The notes under the pieces were generated by a model. The model was given only the letters and a program-made list of their open reading frames with translations. It searched no databases and was not told where the DNA came from. DNA of 52,031 bases from DASYRM01 sp036004405 (GTDB lineage: Bacteria > Acidobacteriota > Vicinamibacteria > Vicinamibacterales > UBA2999): positions 1 to 52,031 of the forward strand of contig DASYRM010000013.1 of assembly GCA_036004405.1 (NCBI GenBank), in the 5' to 3' direction. Below, in pieces: positions 9,341 through 17,524 of the stretch (positions are counted from its first letter, which is position 1; every line of letters begins with the position of its first letter). The translations under genes and the position numbers were made by a program.

Positions 9341-10230
9341 TCTACATAGCGCTTCCGCCCCCAGCGGCGCGACACCCACGGATGCGAGAAGACGATCGCC
9401 ATGATCAGCGCGACGCCGGCGTAGAAACTCGGTTCGAGATCGCGCTGCTCGTTGAGCAGCAGAATCGCCAGCACGATCGCATACACCGGCTCCATGTTCA
9501 CCGCGAGTGTGGTGTCGAAGGCGCTCAGGTGGCGTAGCGCCACGAGCGCGAGCGCATACGGGAAGAGCGTGCAGGCCATCGACAGCGCGAGCAGGAGCAG
9601 TCCGTCGTGCAGATCCGGACGCACGACGATGGGCTCGCCGCCCGGCAGCAGCCAGGCAACCGCCGGGAGCACCAGCGCGCCGGCGCCCATCTGGAGGCCG
9701 GTCACGGTCAGGGCGGGGCTGGTGCCGATGGTGCGCTTGTTGAGCGTGCTGAAGACGCCCGCCACCAGGGCGGAGAACGCGCCGACGAGGATGCCGTTGC
9801 GCATGCCGGCCGGCGTGCCGCCAACCACGAGCGCGACGCCGGGCAGCACCGCGACGCTCATGCCCACTTCGGCAAGATGTGGCCGCCGGCGCGCGAGCCA
9901 CGGCTCGATGAACGACACGAACACCGGCGTCAGCGCCATGCAGGTCGCCGCCACCGAGGCGTTCGACAGCTTGATGGCTCCGTAGAACGTGATCCAGTGC
10001 AGCGTCACCAGCACGCCGATGCCGATGTAGATCGCGATCAGGCGACCCGACAGGTGCCGCAGGCCGGCCCAGAACCGCGGCCACAGCGCCAGCGCCAGCG
10101 TGACGAGGAGCATGCGCCACCACACGAGCGGCAGCGCGCGCAGCGTGATCAGCCGGCCCAGGATGGCGGTGAAGCCCCAGAGCACGACACACACGTGAAT
10201 CTGGAGCCAGGCGCGCGAATGGGCCGTCAT
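9328..10230 (-). CDS. DMT superfamily (EamA) transporter
   Basis: A 300-residue inner-membrane protein with about ten hydrophobic helices in two EamA repeats (residues 10-140 and 155-290), the drug/metabolite transporter layout. Substrate cannot be told from sequence. The ATG at 10230 is preferred to the in-frame GTG at 10236 because of GAG spacing. The last residues (EAGL) and the stop are encoded inside a palindromic repeat, so the C-terminal tail was probably set by repeat insertion. It is divergent from the DUF5916 gene, about 50 bp away. Confidence 0.85.
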   Translation of the reverse strand: MTAHSRAWLQIHVCVVLWGFTAILGRLITLRALPLVWWRMLLVTLALALWPRFWAGLRHLSGRLIAIYIGIGVLVTLHWITFYGAIKLSNASVAATCMALTPVFVSFIEPWLARRRPHLAEVGMSVAVLPGVALVVGGTPAGMRNGILVGAFSALVAGVFSTLNKRTIGTSPALTVTGLQMGAGALVLPAVAWLLPGGEPIVVRPDLHDGLLLLALSMACTLFPYALALVALRHLSAFDTTLAVNMEPVYAIVLAILLLNEQRDLEPSFYAGVALIMAIVFSHPWVSRRWGRKRYVEAGL

Positions 10231-10280
10231 CGACACGTCTCGCCATGGTACCTGCCGGCCTCCTCATCCGTTGGAGTACG

Positions 10281-12539
10281 ATGAGCGTCCGCTTGTTTTC
10301 CTATCTGGTTGCCGCGAGCGCGGTGCTGGCCCTCGCGGTCCCGGCGTTTGCGCAGTCATCACCCGAAGGTCCCGAACCGCCGGTGGCACCGGCCACGGTG
10401 TCGCGCGACGACGAGGGGCGCGTGGCGCTGCGGGCCGTGCGGCTCGAGGCGCCAATCAAGGTGGACGGGCACCTGGACGAAGCCGTGTACGCCACCGTGC
10501 CGTCCGTGTCGCAGCTGTGGCAGCAGGAGCCCGTCGAAGGCGACGCCGCCACTGAGAAGACCGAGTTCTGGGTGTTCTTCGACGGCGATCGTCTGTATGT
10601 CTCGGTCCGCGCCTGGGAAACCCACATGGCGGGGCTCGTCGCCAACGAGATGCGGCGGGACAACAACAACATCTTCCAGAACGATCACGTCGCGTTCCTC
10701 CTCGACACCTTCCACGACCGCCGCAACGGCGTCGAGTTCGCAATCAACGCCATCGGCGGGCGCTGGGACGGCCAGATCTCCAACGAGACGCAGTTCAACG
10801 CCGACTGGAACCCCGTGTACGACATCGCGGTCGGCCGCTTCGACGGCGGCTGGACGATCGAAGTCGCCATCCCGTTCAAGTCGCTCCGCTACGGGCCGGG
10901 CCGGGCGCAGGTGTGGGGCATGAACGTGCGCCGCGTGAATCGCGCCAAGAACGAGACGTCCTTTCTCACGCACGTGCCGCGCGCGCTCGGGCAGCGCGGT
11001 CTGTTTCACGCGTCGCTTGCGGCCACCCTCACCGGCCTCGAGGTGCCGCCAGGGTCGCGCATCTTCGAGGTCAAGCCGTACCTGGTGTCGAGCCTGACCA
11101 GCGACACCGCCGCCACGCCGCGGATCTCGAACGACCTGACCAGGGACTTCGGCGTGGACGCCAAGGTCGGCGTCACGCAAGGGCTCACGGCCGACCTGAC
11201 CTACAACACCGACTTCGCGCAGGTCGAGGCCGACGAGCAGCAGGTGAATCTGACGCGGTTCAGCCTGTTCTTTCCCGAGAAGCGCGACTTCTTCCTGGAG
11301 AACCTCGGGCTGTTCGGCTTCGGCGGCGTGGCCGCGACCGGCGGCGGCGACGTGCCGATCCTCTTTCACAGCCGGCGCATCGGTTTCGACGCCGGCCGCG
11401 CCGTGCCGATCGAAGCGGGCGGCCGGCTCACCGGACGCGCCGGCCGCTTCAGTATTGGGCTGCTGGACATCGAGTCAGATCGCGAGCCGGCGTCCGGGGC
11501 GCCGCGCACCAACTTCTCGGTGCTGCGCGTCAAGCGCGACCTGCTGCGCCGCAGCAGCGTCGGCATGATCTTCACCGGCCGCGATCACGTGCCCGATGCC
11601 GGGCAGGGAAGCGCTGCCTCGAACGAGACCTACGGCGTCGACGGCACGTTCGCCTTCTTCGACAACCTCGCGATCAACACGTTCTGGGCGCGCACGCACA
11701 CCGACGGCGTGTCGGGCGACGACGCCAGCTATCGCGCCCAGCTCGACTACGCCGGCGACCGCTACGGCGTGCAGGTGGAGCACATGGCCGTGGGCGACAA
11801 CTTCCGGCCGGAAATCGGCTACGTCCGGCGCGACAACGTCCGGCGCTCTCTCGGGATGTTCCGCTTCAGCCCGCGCCCGCGTGCGAGCCGGCTCGTACGC
11901 AAGTATTCCTACGCGGGCACGCTGGTCTACACCGAGACCGGCGACGGTCACCTCGATACGCGCGACTGGCGCGGCGAGCTCGGCATCGAGTTCCAGAACA
12001 GCGACAAGCTCACCGCCAGCTACGGCGGCAGCTTCGAGCGGCTGCCGCAGCCGCTGCGGGTCGTCGGCCTCACCATTCCGGCGGGAGGCTACGACTACGC
12101 CACGGCCCGCATCGGCTTTGCGTTCGGCCAGCAGCGCCACGCCTCCGGGTCGGTGACCGTCGAGCGCGGCCAGTTCTACAACGGGGACAAGACGACGCTG
12201 ACGATCAGCCAGGGACGGCTGAACCTGTCGTCGCAGCTCTCGGTCGAGCCCACCTATCTCGGGAACTGGGTGACGCTGCCGGACAGTCGTTCCACCACGC
12301 ACCTCGCCGGCACCCGCGTGACCTACACCATGACCCCGACGATGTTTGCGAGCGCGCTGGTGCAGTACAACACCGGGGTTCACGCCGTGTCCGCCAACGT
12401 CAGGCTGCGCTGGGAGTACCGCCCGGGGAGCGAGCTGTTCGTGGTGTTCAACGAGCAGCGCGATACCGAAACCGCGAAGTTTCCCGACCTCCTGAACCGC
12501 GCGGTGATCGTCAAAGTGAACCGGCTGCTGCGGTTCTGA
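10281..12539 (+). CDS. DUF5916 / CBM9-like outer-membrane protein
   Basis: A 752-residue exported protein. A signal peptide (cleavage near AVPAFAQ) precedes a CBM9-like beta-sandwich at about 45-215 (IKVDGHLDEAVY). The DUF5916 body follows, with the characteristic FFPEKRDFFLENLGLFGFGG-type segment near residue 335 and C-terminal alternating strands that look like an outer-membrane beta-barrel. The family is common in Acidobacteriota and Bacteroidota; the role is unproven, perhaps carbohydrate binding or transport. The ATG at 10281 is chosen over an upstream in-frame start because GGAG sits four bases before it and the signal peptide begins there. Confidence 0.85.
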   Translation: MSVRLFSYLVAASAVLALAVPAFAQSSPEGPEPPVAPATVSRDDEGRVALRAVRLEAPIKVDGHLDEAVYATVPSVSQLWQQEPVEGDAATEKTEFWVFFDGDRLYVSVRAWETHMAGLVANEMRRDNNNIFQNDHVAFLLDTFHDRRNGVEFAINAIGGRWDGQISNETQFNADWNPVYDIAVGRFDGGWTIEVAIPFKSLRYGPGRAQVWGMNVRRVNRAKNETSFLTHVPRALGQRGLFHASLAATLTGLEVPPGSRIFEVKPYLVSSLTSDTAATPRISNDLTRDFGVDAKVGVTQGLTADLTYNTDFAQVEADEQQVNLTRFSLFFPEKRDFFLENLGLFGFGGVAATGGGDVPILFHSRRIGFDAGRAVPIEAGGRLTGRAGRFSIGLLDIESDREPASGAPRTNFSVLRVKRDLLRRSSVGMIFTGRDHVPDAGQGSAASNETYGVDGTFAFFDNLAINTFWARTHTDGVSGDDASYRAQLDYAGDRYGVQVEHMAVGDNFRPEIGYVRRDNVRRSLGMFRFSPRPRASRLVRKYSYAGTLVYTETGDGHLDTRDWRGELGIEFQNSDKLTASYGGSFERLPQPLRVVGLTIPAGGYDYATARIGFAFGQQRHASGSVTVERGQFYNGDKTTLTISQGRLNLSSQLSVEPTYLGNWVTLPDSRSTTHLAGTRVTYTMTPTMFASALVQYNTGVHAVSANVRLRWEYRPGSELFVVFNEQRDTETAKFPDLLNRAVIVKVNRLLRF

Positions 12540-12545
12540 CCGGGC

Positions 12546-12551
12546 TATACT
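12546..12551 (+). promoter_or_regulatory. probable -10 element (TATACT) of the DUF4412 gene
   Basis: TATACT lies just after the DUF5916 stop and 57 bp before the DUF4412 start. The leader between them has a GC-rich hairpin (GGCGGG/CCGCC). No clear -35 was found at 17 bp, so this is a moderate call. Confidence 0.4.
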
Positions 12552-12607
12552 GCCTGCCGCCCCGGCGGGCCTGACCGCCCGTTGCGACAGCTGCCAGGAG
12601 GCTCCTC

Positions 12608-13444
12608 ATGACACGTTGCGCGTCCGTCGTCTTCAGTTTTGCGGCCGTGTGTGCGGCTGCCTCCACCGCCAGCGCTGCCGACGGCGTGCTCATCGTGGAG
12701 ACGTCCACCGTCGGCGGCACTCCACGCACTACGCAGGTCCAGATCGAGCGGACGCGGATGCGCACGGAGATTGCCGGTCAGAACGGGACGTCCCAGATCG
12801 TCATCTTCGACGGCTCCAAGCAGGTCATGTACATGGTCGATCCGGCCGCGAAGACCTATAGCGAAATGACGAAGGCCGACGTGGACGCCGCCGGCGCGCA
12901 GCTCGGCGATGCGATGGCGCAGATGCAGAAAGCGCTCGAGGGGATGCCGCCGGCGCAGCGCGCCCAGATGGAGGCCATGATGAAGGGGCGCCTTGGCGGG
13001 CTGCCCGGTGCGGGTGGCGCGACGGCCAAGACCGAGTACCGCCGTGGCGGCACGTCGAAGGTCTCGAAGTGGACCTGCGACGTGTACGAAGGCTTCCAGA
13101 ACAACGCGAAGACCGGCGAGGTGTGCACGGTGAGCGCGAGCGCGCTCGGCTTCACCGCCACCGACTTCGACGTGTCCCGGCAGCTGGCCACGTTCATGCG
13201 CGGGCTGATTCCACAGGGCGCCGATCAGGTGTTCCAGGCTGGCCGCGTCCAGGACCAGGGCTACGAGGGCGTGCCGGTGCGCCGCGTGACGACGATCGCC
13301 GGCCGAGAGGTCATCACCGAGTTGACGAGCGTGGCCCGCCAGAACTTCCCTGAATCATCGTTTGCCATCCCTGACGGGTTTACCAAGACGGCTGGTGGCC
13401 CTTTTGGCGGGCGTGGCCGCGGACGAGGCCTGGGACGCCAATAG
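12608..13444 (+). CDS. DUF4412-type secreted protein
   Basis: A 278-residue exported protein, preceded by an AGGAGG ribosome site. The signal peptide ends near ASTASAAD. The body resembles DUF4412: a beta-rich domain with VMYMVDPAAKTYSEM near residue 80, a Met-rich helical insert (residues 100-130, MAQMQKALEGMPPAQRAQM), and two Cys in the second half (WTCDVYEGF and EVCTVS) that could form a disulfide. The tail is Gly/Arg-rich (GGRGRGRGLGRQ). Likely periplasmic or outer-membrane associated; function unknown. It ends the transcription unit before a strong terminator. Confidence 0.7.
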   Translation: MTRCASVVFSFAAVCAAASTASAADGVLIVETSTVGGTPRTTQVQIERTRMRTEIAGQNGTSQIVIFDGSKQVMYMVDPAAKTYSEMTKADVDAAGAQLGDAMAQMQKALEGMPPAQRAQMEAMMKGRLGGLPGAGGATAKTEYRRGGTSKVSKWTCDVYEGFQNNAKTGEVCTVSASALGFTATDFDVSRQLATFMRGLIPQGADQVFQAGRVQDQGYEGVPVRRVTTIAGREVITELTSVARQNFPESSFAIPDGFTKTAGGPFGGRGRGRGLGRQ

Positions 13445-13500
13445 GGCCGGGCCTGCGGCCCGGTGGGGCGAGTGGGGCGGGTAGGGCAAGTGGGTATGAA

Positions 13501-13533
13501 GGCCGGCGCAATTGCGCCGGCCTTTTATTTTTT
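13501..13533 (+). terminator. Rho-independent terminator
   Basis: A perfect 22-nt palindrome (13501-13522, GGCCGGCGCAA and its complement) is followed by TTTTATTTTTT. It ends the DUF4412 unit and rules out starts for the sigma factor upstream of about 13534. Confidence 0.92.
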
Positions 13534-13576
13534 CACGCACCAAACCGTGGAGCCCCGGGCCGGGTCTACAGGGTGT

Positions 13577-14134
13577 GTGACGGATGACGAGCTGGTGCGG
13601 CTCGCCCAAGCGGGGGATGCAGGCGCCTTCGAGCAGCTCGTGGTTCGTCACCAGGCCGCGGTGTTTCGCGCCGCGCTGGCGGCTCTGCGGGTGCCGGAGG
13701 AAGCGGAAGAAGCGGCGCAGGACGCGCTGCTGCGCGCGTGGCAGAAGCTGGGATCGTTTCGAGGCGATGCCGCGTTTCGCACCTGGCTCCTGAGCATCGC
13801 GTGGAATCGCGCCCTCAGCCGGCGCCGATCGATCGGCGCCTGGTTCTCGAGACGTGCCCCCATCGAGGCGGCCGATCAGGTGCGCGGCGACGGGAACGGG
13901 CCGCTCGACGCCGTGCGCGAGCAAGAGCTCGCGCGGCACGTGGCCGCGGCCATCGAACGGCTGTCGCCCAAGCTGCGGGACGCGCTGCTGCTCGCGCAGT
14001 CCGGTGAGTACGGGTACGGCGAGATCGCGGCGATGTTGCAGGTGCCGGTCGGCACGCTGAAGTCGCGCGTCTTCGATGCGCGACAGCAGGTGAAGCAGCG
14101 GCTGGTCGCGCTGGGATACATGAGCGGGGAATGA
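13577..14134 (+). CDS. ECF-type RNA polymerase sigma factor
   Basis: A 185-residue sigma-70 family ECF factor. Region 2 covers about residues 5-75 (DAGAFEQLVVRHQAAVFRAA, then WLLSIAWNRALSRRRS) and region 4 about 120-180 (LSPKLRDALLLAQSGEYGYG with the helix-turn-helix IAAMLQVPVGTLKSRV). GTG at 13577 is chosen because the longer frame would run back through the terminator. The stop overlaps the next gene by 4 nt, a typical arrangement with an anti-sigma partner. Target promoters are unknown. Confidence 0.88.
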   Translation: MTDDELVRLAQAGDAGAFEQLVVRHQAAVFRAALAALRVPEEAEEAAQDALLRAWQKLGSFRGDAAFRTWLLSIAWNRALSRRRSIGAWFSRRAPIEAADQVRGDGNGPLDAVREQELARHVAAAIERLSPKLRDALLLAQSGEYGYGEIAAMLQVPVGTLKSRVFDARQQVKQRLVALGYMSGE

Positions 14135-14667
14135 GGATGCAGCCACAGGAGCCGCGGGAGGTCGACGGGGTCATCGACACCGTGGCGCGCGCCATGACGA
14201 GCGCGAGGCTCGCGCGGGATCTGAGCCCGGCGATCGCGGCGCGGATCGCCGCGCGGATCGCGGCGCGGCCGCCATGGCCGATGGCGTGGCGAGTGGCAAT
14301 GGCGGGGGCGGTGATGGCCGCGGTGGTGCTCGTGGCCGTGGCGTGGTGGCCCGGCGAGCCACCGGCGAAGGTGGCAAGGTCCATCGCTTCGGAGTCCGCG
14401 GTGGCGGTGCCCCCGCAACAAGTACCGGCCCGACCGACGACGTCCAAGGGCGCTGTCACGGAGATCCGCACGAGCCGTCCACCGGTGCGCGCCGTCAGCC
14501 GGCAGACGATCGTTGCGGCCACGGTAGCCGCGGGGGACGTCGACATTCGTCCGCTGGCGATTGTGCCGGTCGAAGCCGATCCGCTGGTGCCGCTGGAAGC
14601 AGTCGAGATTACGCCCATCGACGTCGAGCCGGTCCGGATTGCCGGCGTCGGTGAGCTGGTCGAGTAG
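14131..14667 (+). CDS. putative anti-sigma-like membrane protein
   Basis: A 178-residue protein with a cytoplasmic N terminus of about 50 residues, including the repeat IAARIAARIAAR, and one transmembrane helix at about 53-75 (VAMAGAVMAAVVLVAVAWW). The low-complexity periplasmic tail ends in acidic repeats (PLAIVPVEADPL, VEITPIDVEPVRIAG). It overlaps the sigma gene by ATGA. Single-pass topology and coupling suggest an anti-sigma or sigma-linked sensor role, but no zinc-binding ZAS motif is visible, so this rests on context. Confidence 0.6.
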   Translation: MRMQPQEPREVDGVIDTVARAMTSARLARDLSPAIAARIAARIAARPPWPMAWRVAMAGAVMAAVVLVAVAWWPGEPPAKVARSIASESAVAVPPQQVPARPTTSKGAVTEIRTSRPPVRAVSRQTIVAATVAAGDVDIRPLAIVPVEADPLVPLEAVEITPIDVEPVRIAGVGELVE

Positions 14668-14686
14668 CAGAGAGAGAGGAGCGTCC

Positions 14687-15325
14687 ATGAGAGCCGTCAC
14701 CGTCACCGCTATCGTCGTCGCGCTGTTCGCGGCGCACAGCGCCTCCGCCCAGCAGCCGCCGGCCGTCCCCGCTGTGCCGGCCGCCCCCGCTGCGCCGCCC
14801 GCGCCGGCGCTCGCACCCGCGCCGGCCCCCGCGCCCGCACCGCCTGCGGCGCCGCGCGCTGCGCAGGCGCCGCGCCCGGGATCGCGCCCGTCCGCGCCTG
14901 CTCCGCCCCCGGCCCCCGGTTCCGCTCCCCCCGCGCCGTCTGTCGCAGTCGATCCAACGCCCGGCCAGCTGGTGAACATCCAGATCGATGTCACGCTCGT
15001 GGTCGAAGGCGGCACGGAGGGGGCGGAGCGAAAGACGATGACGCTCACGCTCGCCGATCGGCAGGAAGGATCCGTGCGCTCGATAGAACGCACGATTGGC
15101 GCGCAGGGCACCTTGAACGTGGACGCGCGGCCCGTCGTGCAGCCGAACGGCAGGGTGCTGACGCGCATCGGTCTCGAGTTCCAGAGCGGAAACGAGGTGC
15201 CGTTCGTGCAGGTGCGCGCCCAGCCGCTGCTCGAATCCGGGAAGGCGCTGCGCATCTCTCGCGCCGTGAGCCCCAAGGGCGATCGATCCGTCACCGTGGA
15301 GGTGACCGCCACCGTGCTGAAATAG
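14687..15325 (+). CDS. secreted Pro/Ala-rich protein with C-terminal beta domain
   Basis: A 212-residue exported protein with a strong purine-rich ribosome site (AGAGAGAGGAG). The signal peptide ends at HSASAQ. Residues 20-85 are almost entirely Pro and Ala. Residues 90-212 form a beta-strand-rich domain (LVNIQIDVTLVVEGG, then FVQVRAQPLLESG and VTVEVTATVLK). It is the third gene of the sigma operon and may be its output or a periplasmic partner. I do not recognise the domain. Confidence 0.65.
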   Translation: MRAVTVTAIVVALFAAHSASAQQPPAVPAVPAAPAAPPAPALAPAPAPAPAPPAAPRAAQAPRPGSRPSAPAPPPAPGSAPPAPSVAVDPTPGQLVNIQIDVTLVVEGGTEGAERKTMTLTLADRQEGSVRSIERTIGAQGTLNVDARPVVQPNGRVLTRIGLEFQSGNEVPFVQVRAQPLLESGKALRISRAVSPKGDRSVTVEVTATVLK

Positions 15326-15380
15326 CCCCCCCCCCCGCGGGGCCCGTCGGGTCGCAGCCGAGTGCTACGATCAACGGGCC

Positions 15381-16931
15381 TTGCAGAAGATCCTGATCGC
15401 CAACCGCGGCGAGATCGCGGTGCGGATCATCCGCGCCTGCCGCGACCTCGGGCTGGCGTCCGTGGCGGTCTTCTCCGAGAGCGATCGCGGCGCGCGTCAT
15501 GTGCGCATGGCCGACGAGGCCGTGGCGATCGGGCCCAGCCCTCCCCGTGACAGCTACCTGCGCATCGACACGCTGCTGGAGGCGGCGCGCGCGACGGGCG
15601 CCGATGCGGTGCATCCCGGGTACGGCTTCCTGGCCGAGAACGCCGAGTTCGCCGCCGCGTGCATCCGCGCCGGCCTCACCTTCGTCGGCCCCACCCCGAA
15701 AGCGATCGAGCTCATGGGCAGCAAGACCGCGGCGCGCGAGGCGGCCCGCGCCGCCGGCGTGCCGATCGTGCCCGGGACCACGACCCCGCTGGGCCAGGAC
15801 GCGAGCGACGCCGAACTGGCGGCCGCGGCCCGTCGTGTCGGCTATCCGATCATGGTCAAGGCGGTGGCCGGCGGCGGCGGGAAAGGCATGCGCGTCGTCG
15901 CCCGGCCCGACGATCTCGCGAGCGCGGTCCGTGCCGCGCGCTCGGAGGCCGGATCGTCGTTTGGCGATTCGGCGATCTACTTCGAGCGTCAGCTGATTCG
16001 TCCGCGTCACATCGAGGTCCAGATCCTGGCCGATCAGCACGGCACCGTGCTGCCGTTCGTCGAGCGCGAGTGCTCGATCCAGCGACGGCATCAGAAGGTC
16101 ATCGAGGAGACGCCGTCGATCGCCGTCTCGCCGCGACTGCGGCGGCGGCTGACGCGAGCGGCGGCCGCCGTGGCCTCGTCGGTCGGCTACACCAACGCCG
16201 GCACGATCGAGTTTCTCGTCGACCAACAGGGGCGTTTCTACTTCCTCGAGATGAATACGCGTCTCCAGGTCGAGCACCCGATCACCGAGCTCGTGACCGG
16301 CATCGATCTCGTCACGTGGCAGCTCCGTATCGCGCAGGGCGAGCGGCTCGACGTGACACCACGCGATGCCGTCACGCCGCGCGGTCACGCGATCGAGTGC
16401 CGCATCTATGCCGAGGACCCGGATGCCGGGTTCCTGCCGTCGCCCGGCCAGGTGCTCGGCCTGCGCGCGCCTGACGGTCCCGGTGTGCGCGACGACAGCG
16501 GCGTCGAGGCGGGTTCGGAGATCTCGATCTACTACGACCCGCTGGTCTCGAAGCTGGTGGTCTGGGGTGCCTCCCGAGACGAGGCGATCGGCCGCATGAC
16601 CAGGGCGCTCCGGGAGTACGAAGTGTCCGGGGTCCGCACGTCGCTCCCCTTCTTCCGGTGGATGCTGCGCGAGCCGGCCTTTGCCCGGGGGGATTTTCAC
16701 ACCGGGTTGCTGGACGAACTCTTGCAGTCCAGGCGCGGAGACCCCTTCGAGACACCGGAACTGTCCGATGTGGAGGTCGCGGCCATGGCCGTGGCGCTCC
16801 GCGCGGCCTTGAACGAGGGGACCCAGGTGGTGTCGGCTCCGGCCGCGTCGGTGCGCCGGGTGGACGCGCGCACGGTGCCCCGCGGCGCCGGGTGGAAGAC
16901 GACGGCGCGCCGCGAGGGTCTGCGCGGGTGA
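15381..16931 (+). CDS. accC: biotin carboxylase subunit of an acyl-CoA carboxylase
   Basis: A 516-residue biotin carboxylase, which charges biotin with bicarbonate and ATP. The N-terminal domain starts KILIANRGEIAVRIIRACRD. The ATP-grasp region has the glycine loop AVAGGGGKGMRVV (near 168), RHIEVQILAD, ECSIQRRHQK, and EMNTRLQVEHPITEL near 290 with ion- and bicarbonate-binding residues. The start is TTG. TACGAT ten bases upstream may be a -10 box, so the mRNA could be nearly leaderless. The last 60 residues extend past the usual core. It overlaps the biotin carrier gene by 4 nt; no carboxyltransferase gene is nearby. Confidence 0.92.
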   Translation: MQKILIANRGEIAVRIIRACRDLGLASVAVFSESDRGARHVRMADEAVAIGPSPPRDSYLRIDTLLEAARATGADAVHPGYGFLAENAEFAAACIRAGLTFVGPTPKAIELMGSKTAAREAARAAGVPIVPGTTTPLGQDASDAELAAAARRVGYPIMVKAVAGGGGKGMRVVARPDDLASAVRAARSEAGSSFGDSAIYFERQLIRPRHIEVQILADQHGTVLPFVERECSIQRRHQKVIEETPSIAVSPRLRRRLTRAAAAVASSVGYTNAGTIEFLVDQQGRFYFLEMNTRLQVEHPITELVTGIDLVTWQLRIAQGERLDVTPRDAVTPRGHAIECRIYAEDPDAGFLPSPGQVLGLRAPDGPGVRDDSGVEAGSEISIYYDPLVSKLVVWGASRDEAIGRMTRALREYEVSGVRTSLPFFRWMLREPAFARGDFHTGLLDELLQSRRGDPFETPELSDVEVAAMAVALRAALNEGTQVVSAPAASVRRVDARTVPRGAGWKTTARREGLRG

Positions 16932-17524
16932 GATTCGAAGTCGAGGCCGGCGGCCTGCCACGTGCGGTGGACGTGACCCCCGACGGCGGCAACTGGCGGG
17001 TGACGATCGAGGGTCGCGTCTGGCGCGCCTCGATGGTCCGTGCCGGTGACCGGTGGTCGCTGCTCGTGAGCGATCCTGAGCCGGCGGACCTGAAGGTCCG
17101 CCTCTACGGCGAGCGCAGCTACGATGTGATGTTCGAGCCCGCGGGCGGCGGCGCCTGGCAGGTCCACGTCAATGGCAGGGCCGTCCAGGCCGGCCTGCGC
17201 ACCTCGGCGCAGCGGCTGCGGGGGCATAGTGGGGCGGGCCCAGGCGACGGGCGCGTCGTGGCGCCGATGCCGGGCCGCGTGGTGAAGGTGCTCGTGACGC
17301 CGGGGACGGTGGTCGAGGCCAGGCAGGGCGTCGTGGTGGTTGAAGCGATGAAAATGGAGAACGAGCTGCGCGCGCCGCGAGCCGGCATCGTGCGCGAGGT
17401 GCGGGTGGCCGAGGGCGTCTCGGTCGAGGCCCAGACCGTGCTCGTCGTCATCGACGAGACGGAGCCTGCAGGCTCGTCGGTCCGGGGCGCAGCCTCGCGA
17501 GTGATCGGACCGAATCGCGCGTGA
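16928..17524 (+). CDS. biotin carboxyl carrier protein
   Basis: A 198-residue protein starting at GTG within GTGA. Residues 1-95 form a beta domain of unknown role. Residues 115-180 are a biotinyl/lipoyl domain with the biotinylation site EAMKMENEL and VVAPMPGRVVKVLV before it. Together with the preceding gene it matches the alpha chain of propionyl- or methylcrotonyl-CoA carboxylase split in two. The codons for PADLKVRLYG (17083 onward) coincide with a perfect palindrome of the intergenic repeat family, suggesting in-frame repeat capture. It overlaps the TamB-like gene by 4 nt. Confidence 0.88.
   Translation: MRFEVEAGGLPRAVDVTPDGGNWRVTIEGRVWRASMVRAGDRWSLLVSDPEPADLKVRLYGERSYDVMFEPAGGGAWQVHVNGRAVQAGLRTSAQRLRGHSGAGPGDGRVVAPMPGRVVKVLVTPGTVVEARQGVVVVEAMKMENELRAPRAGIVREVRVAEGVSVEAQTVLVVIDETEPAGSSVRGAASRVIGPNRA
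17083..17107 (+). repeat. palindromic repeat copy inside the biotin carrier gene
   Basis: GGCGGACCT, GA, AGGTCCGCC, then TCTAC. The 9-bp arms are perfect, and the loop and the flank TCTAC match the intergenic copy at 9321-9345. It is in frame, encoding DLKVRLY. Coincidence cannot be fully excluded. Confidence 0.6.

Noticed and set aside
15326..15340. An 11-C run between the secreted protein and biotin carboxylase genes
   Set aside because: It may be a phase-variable tract, but it lies outside both coding regions and homopolymer length may be an assembly artefact.
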